Shown piece after piece: positions 15,501-23,639 of a stretch of DNA of 42,141 bases (its first letter is position 1; every line of letters starts with the position of its first letter). The position numbers were made by a program, and so were the translations under genes. The notes under the pieces are model-generated. The model was not told the origin of the DNA. It saw only the letters and a program-made list of their open reading frames with translations, and did not search any database. Source of the DNA: an uncultured Clostridia bacterium (GTDB taxonomy: Bacteria; Bacillota; Clostridia; Christensenellales; Borkfalkiaceae); NCBI GenBank assembly GCA_947629575.1, contig CANREF010000013.1, positions 1-42,141 on the forward strand, written 5' to 3'.

Positions 15501-17802
15501 TTACTTCCCGCGTGGGCTGAACCGATTCGGCATCCGCATTACGCCCGAACCCGATGACAGGCGGCTGGGCGGGCTTGACCTCGAACCCGAGCGGGAAAAG
15601 GATCGGAATTTCACGATCGCGGGCGAGAACGGGGACTGGGTGTACGAATTCAGTTTGCCGGGCGGCGGCGCAACGGGCTATCTCGAAATAACCGTTCCCG
15701 CGGACAAAAAGTTCTTCTACAACGATAAAGTCACCTTCCGATTCCCGAACGGCAAAGGGGGGTTGGCGGAAGCGACGCTCACGATCTCCTGCCCCAATGT
15801 CCACAGTGTGGAACTGACGGACGCGGACGCCAGCCAATCGTTTGACGGAAGCAATACGGCGATGGACGGCCCGGTGTACAAGGGCTACCAGCAGGTGCGC
15901 CTGTTCGCCAAGCACAGCGATTTTGGCGACGGCAAAATCGTGGATTATATCCGCATCCCCATCAAGGTGCAGTGCGAGGCATTGGTGGACGGCGGCGATC
16001 CCGCCTACGCCGTTTGGAATCTCACCCGCCACAACGACAACAATGGCAAGACGGAAGCCATCACGTGGCAATGCGGGACAGAGGTCAAGTACAAGGGCGA
16101 GATCTATACGATCGTGCAAGTCACGGTTGGGGAAGGCAATGTGCACCCCTCCAAGCTGATGAAGGGCGGCGTCGACGGAACACTCATCGCCCAAGGCGGC
16201 AAGTATGCGGCTATGGACGCAGATCGGATCCCGTGGGTGGATGTGTTCGCGGAAAGCGGCTATGCGCACATCTATTTCGGCAATTTCGGCGGCCTCTCCG
16301 AGGCGGACGTGCAAAACGACTATTTCGGCAACTTCGGCGAAAGAGAGGGCTGGCAGAAGACCAAGCAGACGGTTTCGGATGCGCAAAAGGAAGGGAGCGG
16401 CAGACAGTTCGCCCCCTCCGAGTACGCATACTCCTATCTCCGCGTGGCGGTTGGCGACGGCTCGGTGAACAGCGCACAGGCCACCATGAAGGATAACGCG
16501 GCAAATAAGCACTTCAACTTCAACGTGCTCCAAGACGATACTCTCGTCAACGTATTCAACGCGGCGGGGTATTATGCGCACTCCAACGTCGTACTTCACG
16601 AGAATTTATACGGTCCGGGCGAACTTGACGGCAACGCCAAACTGGACGATGCCACACGGAAGGGACTGATCTTGGACAAGGCCGCATTGGGCAAAACGTT
16701 GATATACGGCAACGGCTATCAAGTCAATCTGCAGGCGAAGACCGCCGCAATGGGAAAATACAGCGAAAGCGACGGCATCACGATCGAGAGAGCCTATAAT
16801 ACCGTTATCAAGTGCGCAAATCCCACCGACACGATCAGTAAGGAAAATCAAAGAATGGTTCTCAAAATGGCATACGCCTACTATTGCGATCTGTCGTACT
16901 ACTACAAATTCAATCCGTCGGGCAACGCGTTCTACACGAAGAATACCGTGTTTTCCTGCATTCCCAAGACCGCGATACAGCTCTATTATAACGATTTGTC
17001 TCTGTATGCCGAAAATATCGTCATGACGGAATGCGGTACCGCCATTCAGGCGGACAATGCGAAAGGGCAGGATATAAAGATTTATTATAAGGGCTGCGTT
17101 GATATCCTCAACTATTTCAATCAACCTGCGCTTTCCAACTTGAACACTGCGGTCGGTTCAATGTTCGACATGGTTGTACCGGGCATTAAAGATTATTTTG
17201 AATGGCACGGGAAAACTGTATCTGCTATGGCATATCCGGGTCAACCGGGTGTCGATAAAATCTATGTCAATGTATTGGCATTTGCCGCTTCCGATTTAGA
17301 TGGAAAGACGTATGTTTGGACGGACGAAGGATATAAGACGCTTGCGGAAGGCGGAGGTACATTGAGCGGTGGCGCAAAAATTGTAAACAAAAACCTTATG
17401 TTTTTGTATTACGCTTTGACGTATGAAATGATGAAAGGCGAAGCGAGATTGGACAATGCAAGTGCAAATTACAATGAGGGTAGCCTTCAATTTACCGGTA
17501 CGGCAGATATGGATCGCCTGTTTACAACGGATCGGTATATCCGTTTGCTATGCGAATTTAAGGATGTGGGCGTAAAGAACTACGATCATATCAAGTGGCA
17601 CAAGGACAATGCGTATCGGGATCAGTCGCTGCTTGAAGGAAGGAAGTCTCACATTGAGGATCTCAAAGACTCTTTGAAAAATACGAAGTGGGCCGACGGT
17701 TCCGGCGTCGACGGCAACGGCGACCCTTACGACCCGCCCGTCGCCGCGTCGATGAACAAACTCCTTTCCGAGACCGTCATTCCCTCCAAACGCGCGTACT
17801 GA
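12592..17802 (+). CDS. Giant cell-surface protein with bacterial Ig-like domains and a C-terminal beta-helix-like region
   Basis: A 1736-residue exported protein. Residues 5-30 form a hydrophobic segment with no lipobox, so it is probably an uncleaved anchor or a signal peptide. Big_2-type Ig-like domains follow (about 35-120, 125-210 and 213-295), each ending in the pattern of a variable strand, G-x-A/I-T and VTVTA. The middle 1000 residues are further beta-rich repeats of the same general kind. From about 1310 to 1530 the sequence (NVVLHENLYG, GKTLIYGNGY, NTVFSCIPKT, NIVMTECGTA) resembles a right-handed beta helix. No LPXTG sorting signal or transmembrane end is present. It follows the ABC permease by 12 bases with GAGG before the ATG. 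Base composition falls noticeably from about 16800 to 17690, suggesting a mosaic 3' part. Adhesion or polysaccharide binding is a guess. Confidence 0.85.
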   Translation: MKKLMISTIILLPLLLLAIILVSGAIASVLTHIYVESVEFTQNDTLVLVMDDEENPPTEQLEVNVFPLKASNRDIVFSVDDENIASVDENGKLVAKYYGTTYVTVTSAENRQVSAKRAVRVTDKRVHGIEIEEHAEDMYRGDESMRLLAKVFPADADDTNVIWESSDPKALSVTKDGVATCNGRGSGDGVVTVTATSLDDPEVKATTVIRCHEPLSGISAEDTPVITAQKTRQFPTVVPYPANATYSLTYTSSNTEIATVNDRGEITFHSYGLVKITATARDDREHTAAVSVDYNSTFGYYSGALFGSTREYTFDYDEIIGAGGALGIHFLEEVPEGSDHEITAVTFENPDPEGDDLIEYDMAAQKFSLKNVGDELKLGKVKITVHANKYDSNDHTVKTGLTDDTCFVTITRKTKTLTFVAGGKESDALSLSNINPKMDVTFSELERDAQNAVVVRAAPANHTDEIQYFLNGASDCAQLEGKMLKFSKPGTAAVTVKAGTAEKTLTVTFTQKQAEDVTVTLSETAPEKSITLDFVSADNNSKGILEFTTPQGYTAKITSENEEIIKVEGQTLVPLKGGFATVVVSFEPTAGAAHSDVPADYTVHVYVDKPVMASDIAFSVGDRRLSSGETFVTSKSGAALTVTVNAKDGAMAGKELWLNGDLTPSSSEGETLVYTKEFAFTGAQTLSALATVKHNSRAIDHGSEEAEVSNNCKLRSTGGTIVSGLTVKKGETPFTEGSNKLTFNDIGETSKTALTFSVENPEPADFVLRDNLDTSALETALETGGYLSAEFSFADENTLTVELTAIKGTYNGDRTMTLTIAGKSVTIVLKVLVPADQIEVYYGGAALTANEDHTTFLSELEFTVKLSRADGQDISGECRMISAALGDRACAVQQQGSGVSLTVTAELDDFEKRALVFTAEGGHATFGLNVQKLNVRNSTFTYHIEYSLGDDGGERKLTDQPIEADGDNEFYFPRGLNRFGIRITPEPDDRRLGGLDLEPEREKDRNFTIAGENGDWVYEFSLPGGGATGYLEITVPADKKFFYNDKVTFRFPNGKGGLAEATLTISCPNVHSVELTDADASQSFDGSNTAMDGPVYKGYQQVRLFAKHSDFGDGKIVDYIRIPIKVQCEALVDGGDPAYAVWNLTRHNDNNGKTEAITWQCGTEVKYKGEIYTIVQVTVGEGNVHPSKLMKGGVDGTLIAQGGKYAAMDADRIPWVDVFAESGYAHIYFGNFGGLSEADVQNDYFGNFGEREGWQKTKQTVSDAQKEGSGRQFAPSEYAYSYLRVAVGDGSVNSAQATMKDNAANKHFNFNVLQDDTLVNVFNAAGYYAHSNVVLHENLYGPGELDGNAKLDDATRKGLILDKAALGKTLIYGNGYQVNLQAKTAAMGKYSESDGITIERAYNTVIKCANPTDTISKENQRMVLKMAYAYYCDLSYYYKFNPSGNAFYTKNTVFSCIPKTAIQLYYNDLSLYAENIVMTECGTAIQADNAKGQDIKIYYKGCVDILNYFNQPALSNLNTAVGSMFDMVVPGIKDYFEWHGKTVSAMAYPGQPGVDKIYVNVLAFAASDLDGKTYVWTDEGYKTLAEGGGTLSGGAKIVNKNLMFLYYALTYEMMKGEARLDNASANYNEGSLQFTGTADMDRLFTTDRYIRLLCEFKDVGVKNYDHIKWHKDNAYRDQSLLEGRKSHIEDLKDSLKNTKWADGSGVDGNGDPYDPPVAASMNKLLSETVIPSKRAY

Positions 17803-17887
17803 CCATCCCGCAGAGCCACGGGGGAAACTCAGGGCGAGGCGACGAATGAAGAACATCCGAGCGCAACAGAGAGATCTTCGGCACTGC

Positions 17888-17915
17888 AAAAAGAGCGGCT
17901 AAGCCGCTCTTTTTG
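17888..17915. terminator. Bidirectional terminator between convergent genes
   Basis: AGAGCGGCT (17892-17900) and AGCCGCTCT (17902-17910) form a strong stem flanked by A and T runs on both sides. It ends the plus-strand ABC/Ig-like operon and the minus-strand gene at 17950-19227. Confidence 0.88.
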
Positions 17916-17949
17916 CCATACTTTCGTAAATTTTCGTGACAGATAGGAG

Positions 17950-19227
17950 TTACAGTTCTTTTGACGTTTTTATTATGATCGCTTCGGCGATCGATCTCAT
18001 TAAAGGGATCTCTTTCTGTAACTCCTGACTGTCTTTGAACGGATTATAAATTCCCCGCTCTTTTGTCCGAGCTTCGTTCGACTTACTGTGGACCAAGGCG
18101 TTGCGCGTTTTGTAGATACGTGCGGCAAGTTTTTTGTAAACTTTATCGTTTGCCACATCATACAAATCGACGGGATCCCCTTTTGAAAAACCGACTTCGT
18201 TATTTTTATAGTAATCGACCAAAGAGCGGCTCATTTCTTCCAGATCGTTTTTTAGGTCGGTCAAGTCGATGAAGTTCTTCAGTGTCAACTCCAAGGCTTC
18301 CAACTCATTTCCTTGGAATTCTTCTTTGCTTTGGTGGGTCTTTTTTTGGATCAGCTCAACGATCTTGGAAATGTCCGTTTTCCTTTTAGAGGAAAATGCG
18401 GGATGCTGGATAATGGATCGCACGCTGTTCAGGATCTCGTCATTGTAAACGCTATCATAAAAATGCTCCATAATATGGTAAAACCCGATGAATTTTACGA
18501 ACGCGTTTTCCGACAAAAGCGCCATATAATATTGTTCGACAAGCTCCTCCTTATAGGCAAGCCTCGGAGCGGAGAGTTCTTTCAAACTATGTCGTCTGCT
18601 CGCTCCCATAAAGGGACGTGAAGGAAAATCGTCATCCAATTCGGTAATGATGCTCAGAACATAATTATAATTATACGCTATATTGAATAAATACGATTTT
18701 GCGTAAACCGTTAAATCGGGATGCGCGGTCTCGGCTTTCAAATAAATCGATTTTGGGGCACGGAGAAACAAATTTATGAGTGAGAAAAGATCCTTCTTCG
18801 CCGATTCCTCGATTTTTCTATGGATAAATGCGCTTGGCAACCGTAATATCCGCAGTTCACTGTAACTTTCAATGATATGTAATATCAGCTCTTCGGAAGC
18901 ATCGCCAAATGAATAAGAAATCTTTTCCTCTTTGTCCTCGACATTCAGATCATATAACCGTTCCGTAACGCCGTAAAAACGCCTTCTTGAATCCGAAGAA
19001 AGAAAATCAACGAGAGCCTCATAACTTTTATCGTTGAATTTTGCGCAAGATGTAAAAATGTATTGCTGCGATCTTTGCGTTAGCGCAGCAAATTCTTCCG
19101 CTGTATAAACATACTGCTCGTCTGAAATGGTATACTCGATCCTGTCATCAAAAATTTGAAAGCCTGCACTGTCTTTTATCGGGCCTACGATCTTTATGAT
19201 TTTTTCACAAAATTGTTTCCAGTCCAT
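17950..19227 (-). CDS. Putative HEPN-domain protein, candidate defence RNase
   Basis: A 425-residue soluble, largely helical protein. Near the C terminus it has KTRNALVHSKSNEA, in which Arg375, Asn376 and His380 give the R-x4-H motif of HEPN RNases, in the usual context of two long helices (about 355-380 and 400-425). The N-terminal 300 residues are unassigned. HEPN proteins with long unique N termini are frequent in abortive-infection and toxin systems, where they cleave RNA. The gene stands alone with its own consensus promoter and terminator, between a surface-protein operon and a sugar-hydrolase operon. No partner antitoxin is adjacent. The HEPN call rests on this short motif and is moderately sure. 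Confidence 0.6.
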   Translation of the reverse strand: MDWKQFCEKIIKIVGPIKDSAGFQIFDDRIEYTISDEQYVYTAEEFAALTQRSQQYIFTSCAKFNDKSYEALVDFLSSDSRRRFYGVTERLYDLNVEDKEEKISYSFGDASEELILHIIESYSELRILRLPSAFIHRKIEESAKKDLFSLINLFLRAPKSIYLKAETAHPDLTVYAKSYLFNIAYNYNYVLSIITELDDDFPSRPFMGASRRHSLKELSAPRLAYKEELVEQYYMALLSENAFVKFIGFYHIMEHFYDSVYNDEILNSVRSIIQHPAFSSKRKTDISKIVELIQKKTHQSKEEFQGNELEALELTLKNFIDLTDLKNDLEEMSRSLVDYYKNNEVGFSKGDPVDLYDVANDKVYKKLAARIYKTRNALVHSKSNEARTKERGIYNPFKDSQELQKEIPLMRSIAEAIIIKTSKEL

Positions 19228-19253
19228 AAATCATCCCTCCGTAAATTTTTTCC

Positions 19254-19282
19254 ATTATACCATAAGTTATGAGAAATTGCAA
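19254..19282 (-). promoter_or_regulatory. Consensus promoter of the HEPN-type gene
   Basis: On the minus strand TTGCAA (19277-19282), 17 bases and TATAAT (19254-19259), followed by GGAGGG before the ATG at 19227. Confidence 0.8.
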
Positions 19283-19316
19283 GGGGTAACTTTTCGGCAA
19301 GACGAGCCTTCAATGG

Positions 19317-19360
19317 AATAAGGGGCGACGACGAAAATATTTTCGTCGTCGCCCCTTATT
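19317..19360. terminator. Long palindromic terminator of the glycoside hydrolase operon
   Basis: A 21-base arm (19317-19337) is perfectly repeated in inverse order at 19340-19360, leaving a 2-base centre. The stem is GC-rich in the middle and has A and T runs at the ends, so it works in both directions. It lies 13 bases after the GH2 stop codon. Confidence 0.85.
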
Positions 19361-19372
19361 TTACTTTTCGTT

Positions 19373-21115
19373 TCAAATACGCTCTTGTGAGCCCTCGGTA
19401 AGACTTTTGATCTTCGCAAGTTCGAACTTCGGAGTTCTGTCCGCAAAGAGAAGTCCGTTCACTTCCTGCTGGACGTCCGTAAGTTGGGTGTAGCAAAACC
19501 CCTTGAATTCCCCTTGCTTGCGGATCGCGCGCAGTAGATTTCCATAACGGGTATAGAATTCCTCTACGCTCGCCGCACCGTCGTTATAGCCCCAATTTCC
19601 GCCGACGGTATCGCTCATAAGCGCGATCCCGCCGAATTCGGTGAGAAGAACGGGCTGCCCGCCGTAACGGTTATTCTCGCACATCAGACGCCTGCCCTGC
19701 GGGATAAGCGTATCATAGTTCTCTTTCCGATATTTTTCGCCGAAGAGACTGCCGTCATAGGCATAGTCGTGAATGCCGATGACGTCCGTCTGCGCGGGGC
19801 ATTCCCAGCCGTCGTTCGTGCTCACAAGGCGGCTGCCGTCGAACGCCTTTGTCAGATAATAGAGCGCACGGGCGAAGTTCTGCTGGTCGGCGTTGCCCGC
19901 GATCTCCTTTGTCCCCCAGCTCTCGTTGAGTGGGACATAGCACAAAACCGAGGTGAAATTCCTCGCCGCGGAGACGATCTCGCTCCATTCGCGTATCAAT
20001 TTTTGCATCTCGTCTGCACAAAAACGGTACGCCGACGGCATTTCGCACCACGTCACGAACCCGAGTTCCTCGGCGTAATAGTAAAAATAGGGATCTTCCC
20101 ACTTCTGATGTTTTCTTGCGCCGTTAAAGCCCATCGCCATCGCAAGTTCGATATCCTTGCGAAGCGCCGCCGCGGAGGGAGGAGTTGCCCCGCTCTCCGC
20201 CCAATACCCTTGGTCGAGGATCAACCGCTGATAGAAGGGCTCGTTGTTGAGCAGGATACGATCCCCCTCAACGCAGATTTTGCGCAGACCGAAACGGGTA
20301 AGCGCTTCGTCCACGCAAATTCCCTTGCGATAGAGCCTGAACTTCGCTTCGAAGAGGTTGGGATGTTCGGGCGTCCAGGCATGATCGCCGATAGCGCCGT
20401 TTAGCAACCGTATGCGATAATCCGCTCTCCCGCCCTCCAGACAAAGGCGCGCCCGTCCCGCTTCTTCTCCGCCGAAAGAGACCTCTATCTCCGCCTCGTC
20501 CGCGAGCCCGCGCAGAGCTACGATCTCGCCCGAGACGCTGCATTCGTCAAAGTCGGGAAGAAGGAGATATTCGCCGATGCAATCGTCTTTGAAATAGTCG
20601 ATCCAAACGCTCTGCCAGATCCCCGTATTGGGGAGATACCAGCAGCCGAACCGCTCCCCCGTCCAGCTCTGTTTGCCGCGGGGATAGGTCGGATCGAAGG
20701 GGTCGAAACACCGCACGACGATCACGTTTTCCCCATCGCTGAGAAGCTCCGTGACGTCCGCCGAAAAGGGAGTATATCCCCCCGTATGCGAAATGGCGTG
20801 CTTGCCGTTCACCCACACGTCGGTGTTATAGTCGCTGCCGTTGAAGCAAAGCAGAGCGCGCCTGTCACGGCGCGGCGTAAAGGTCCTTCTGTACCAGACC
20901 CTCTCATGGCGGAAAGGATCACCTATCCCGCTCGCCGCATATTGATAGGTAAACGGAACATGAATACGGAGCGGGAATTCGGTCCTTCCCGCGTCATATC
21001 CCCTTTTTAGCCCCGCATCTTCGTCGTCATAGGCGAATTGCCATTCTCCGTTGAGCGGAAGCCATTCCTCCCTGCGAAATTGCGGGCGGGGATATTCTGT
21101 CCTTTGCTCCATCAT
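19373..21115 (-). CDS. Glycoside hydrolase family 2 enzyme (beta-galactosidase / beta-glucuronidase type)
   Basis: A 580-residue enzyme with the GH2 order: N-terminal jelly-roll sugar-binding domain (about 15-175, with WVNG and GxYTPF), Ig-like domain (about 180-280) and a TIM barrel (about 285-570). The acid/base is Glu398 in VPLNESWG and the nucleophile Glu493 in LLTEFGG. No signal peptide is seen, so it is probably cytoplasmic and acts on imported oligosaccharides. The exact sugar (galactose, glucuronate, mannose or arabinose) cannot be told from sequence alone. It lies 13 bases after the GH31 gene and ends the operon. Confidence 0.9.
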   Translation of the reverse strand: MMEQRTEYPRPQFRREEWLPLNGEWQFAYDDEDAGLKRGYDAGRTEFPLRIHVPFTYQYAASGIGDPFRHERVWYRRTFTPRRDRRALLCFNGSDYNTDVWVNGKHAISHTGGYTPFSADVTELLSDGENVIVVRCFDPFDPTYPRGKQSWTGERFGCWYLPNTGIWQSVWIDYFKDDCIGEYLLLPDFDECSVSGEIVALRGLADEAEIEVSFGGEEAGRARLCLEGGRADYRIRLLNGAIGDHAWTPEHPNLFEAKFRLYRKGICVDEALTRFGLRKICVEGDRILLNNEPFYQRLILDQGYWAESGATPPSAAALRKDIELAMAMGFNGARKHQKWEDPYFYYYAEELGFVTWCEMPSAYRFCADEMQKLIREWSEIVSAARNFTSVLCYVPLNESWGTKEIAGNADQQNFARALYYLTKAFDGSRLVSTNDGWECPAQTDVIGIHDYAYDGSLFGEKYRKENYDTLIPQGRRLMCENNRYGGQPVLLTEFGGIALMSDTVGGNWGYNDGAASVEEFYTRYGNLLRAIRKQGEFKGFCYTQLTDVQQEVNGLLFADRTPKFELAKIKSLTEGSQERI

Positions 21116-21128
21116 CGTCTCTCCAAAT

Positions 21129-23639
21129 TTATTCCAAAAAATATTTCAGTTCGTAATTTTGCGATACGTCCATGCAAAAATGTAACGTCAGGGTCTCTCC
21201 GTCGGGTGCGGCATCCACTGTATTCAGCGGGAAGACGTCCGCCCTCGCATGGGTGGAAAAGGGCACGGTTTCTCCGTTCACCGTCACGCGGGAAACCCGA
21301 TCCGCCCCATGGAACAGATGATATTTGACCGTCGTCTCGCGGCGAAGGACCTGTCTTTCCCCTTCGAAGCGGCCTTCCGCCGCCCCGAACCGCAATACAT
21401 ATGCCCGCTCCTGCGGCAGATACTCCGCGCGGTAAGCGCTCTTTGAAAAAGCGCCCTCCTTATAGGCGGTCGTCTCGCCGTCGTCCTCATAGAGCTGCCC
21501 GCAGCCGACGCTCTCGCGGTCGGGATAGAAGTCGAAGACGAGCTTGCCCCAGTCCTGCTCCCTTGTGGTCTGCGCGGGATAGGCGAGCGGCAGCAGCGCG
21601 CCGAGGCGCACGAACAGCGGCATGGAACTCAGCCCATAGCGACGGCGGACCGTCTTTCCGCCCCGATAGATATGCCCGTCGAACACATCGAGCCACTTTC
21701 CCGCGGGAAGATAGACCTCCCGTTCGCTCTCGTCGGTGACGTCGCCCGCATACAGCCCCAAAAACGCCTCGCCCTCCTGCTGGAAATACCTGATCTCGAG
21801 GTCGTATTCTCTGTCCGCTTCGAGATCGGCGAGCGCAAAGAGGGTCGCCGAATGGGTGTTCCTGTCGTCGAGGACGCACTTCCCGTTGAGAAAAACGGTA
21901 GCCCCGTCGTCGTTTTTGATATAGAGCCGCTTTCGGGAGCCGAGCTTGATACGGGTGCGGATACGCGCGGAAAAACGATAGACGGGTACGTCTTTTTGAG
22001 GCGGTTCGTGGCGCAGATCCATGTGGATCTTCTTCCAGACGGCAGTCGCGATGGGCTCTCCCTTCCCCTCGATTCCGCGGAAGAAGGTGACTTCTATGGG
22101 CGAAGCGTAATCCCCTTCTTCGAGCAGTACGGGGGCGACGCCGCAGACGGGCGCGATCAAAAGATCTTTGCCGAGCAGGTACTCGTCCTTCCGCACGGCG
22201 CGGCGGTCTGAGGGATATTCAAGCGCGAGGGAACGGAACATCGGCACGCCCGTCTCGTATGCCTCGCGGGCCTGCGCGTAGAGATAGGGCAGAAGGCGGT
22301 AGCGCAGCTGCGCATACTCCCGCACGATGTCGAGCGTCTCCCCGTCGTAGACCCACGGCTCGCGGGTGCGCTCCACGGCCTTGGTGCAGTGCGGACGGAA
22401 TACGGGAGAGAGGACGCCGTATTGCATCCAACGGATGAACTGCACCTTATCGGGGTTTCCCGTGTGCCCGCCGCAGTCCGAATTCATATACGGGATGCAG
22501 TTTTCGCCGCAGCGGACGAGGTTTTCCACCTCCTGCGCGAGAGCGCAGGAATCGCTCGCGACGTCCCCCGTCCATTGAACGGCGTAGCGGTGGGAAGCGC
22601 TGTCGCTGATGCCGAGGTATTCGCCGTTCATAATGTCCACGACGTTTCCCATGATGAGCGGTCTGGGGAAGACCTTTCCCCCGCCGAAGCGGCGGCGATA
22701 GAAGTTTTCGGTGACCGAATGATACAGATAGAGCCCGAACGTCTCGCATTGCACATCGGGGGTAGGAGAGATCAGATGCGTCTGCCAATTTCTGTCGTAC
22801 CACCAAGCGTCCAATCCCATTTCCAAAAACCGCTGTAAGTTTTTCTCGCGGTAAGCGATCTCGCGCGGGTCGAAGACGTCAGCGTGCTCCACGGGTTCGG
22901 GATGATCGTTGAACATTATGCGGACATTGCGGCTGTGCGCGAAGTCAAAAAAGCGCTTCATGTTGGGGAACAGTTTTTCGTTCACGTCGTAGCCCCAACC
23001 GTCCTCCGCCTTCCGCCAATCGGTATCGATGACCATGACGTCGAGCGGAACGCGGTTCTGCTCATACTGTAAGATGAGCTCCTTCGCCTCTTCCTCGTTG
23101 TAGGCATAATACTTGGAATTCCAGCCGCCCAAAGCGGACAGCGGCACCATTTCGCACCGCCCCGTGAGCGCCGTATACAGGCGGCGCAGCTTTTTGGGGT
23201 CTTTCTCCGCAAACAGCAGGTAGACGTCCTCCACCCGCCCCACAACGCGGAATTCCCCCTCCCGCAGGGCGGAATATCCCCCCTTGGGCAGAAGGATGCG
23301 CGGGCTGTCCGAAAGGACGAACACCTCGGGCGTCTTTTCGGGGGGCGGGAGCGTCCCGCTGTTCTTCAGCCGCCTGTAGCGGTAGACCGTCTTGCCGTTC
23401 TTATCGAGCCGCAGACCCGAAAGGGACTTTCCCTGCGGCAGATAGAGTTCGTATTCGCCGAAGCAGAGCACGTTCTCCTCCAATGCGAAGGGCACAGCCC
23501 CCTCTCCGAGCGACGCGCGGTCGGGTACGAAAAACGTATCCTCGTCCGAAAATTTGCCGCGGCGGCTGCGTTCGATGCGAAGGATGTCCCCGCCGAGAAA
23601 GCTCACGCGGACATTCCCGAAGATCAATTTGTTGTTCAT
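21129..23639 (-). CDS. Glycoside hydrolase family 31 enzyme with inserted PA14-like domain (alpha-xylosidase / alpha-glucosidase type)
   Basis: An 836-residue GH31 enzyme. After a beta-sandwich (1-160) comes the catalytic barrel (about 165-475). The nucleophile is Asp282 in DAWWYDRNW and the probable acid/base Asp359 in QWTGDVASD; NSDCGGHTGNP (386-396) is the conserved active-site loop. A stretch at about 505-632 (IKNDDGATVFLNGK, LEADREYDLEIRYFQQEGEA) is a PA14-like carbohydrate-binding module inserted into the proximal C-terminal domain, which resumes at EVYLPAGKWLDVFDG. PA14 insertions are known in GH31 enzymes acting on branched or xylose-decorated glucans. There is no signal peptide. Its start overlaps the GH43-like stop by four bases. 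Confidence 0.9.
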   Translation of the reverse strand: MNNKLIFGNVRVSFLGGDILRIERSRRGKFSDEDTFFVPDRASLGEGAVPFALEENVLCFGEYELYLPQGKSLSGLRLDKNGKTVYRYRRLKNSGTLPPPEKTPEVFVLSDSPRILLPKGGYSALREGEFRVVGRVEDVYLLFAEKDPKKLRRLYTALTGRCEMVPLSALGGWNSKYYAYNEEEAKELILQYEQNRVPLDVMVIDTDWRKAEDGWGYDVNEKLFPNMKRFFDFAHSRNVRIMFNDHPEPVEHADVFDPREIAYREKNLQRFLEMGLDAWWYDRNWQTHLISPTPDVQCETFGLYLYHSVTENFYRRRFGGGKVFPRPLIMGNVVDIMNGEYLGISDSASHRYAVQWTGDVASDSCALAQEVENLVRCGENCIPYMNSDCGGHTGNPDKVQFIRWMQYGVLSPVFRPHCTKAVERTREPWVYDGETLDIVREYAQLRYRLLPYLYAQAREAYETGVPMFRSLALEYPSDRRAVRKDEYLLGKDLLIAPVCGVAPVLLEEGDYASPIEVTFFRGIEGKGEPIATAVWKKIHMDLRHEPPQKDVPVYRFSARIRTRIKLGSRKRLYIKNDDGATVFLNGKCVLDDRNTHSATLFALADLEADREYDLEIRYFQQEGEAFLGLYAGDVTDESEREVYLPAGKWLDVFDGHIYRGGKTVRRRYGLSSMPLFVRLGALLPLAYPAQTTREQDWGKLVFDFYPDRESVGCGQLYEDDGETTAYKEGAFSKSAYRAEYLPQERAYVLRFGAAEGRFEGERQVLRRETTVKYHLFHGADRVSRVTVNGETVPFSTHARADVFPLNTVDAAPDGETLTLHFCMDVSQNYELKYFLE

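Noticed and set aside
14050-16599. A 849-codon open frame on the minus strand inside the Ig-like gene
   Set aside because: It is antisense to a clear Big-domain protein in GC-rich DNA, where long antisense frames are expected. Its translation has no recognisable domain and no ribosome site is apparent.
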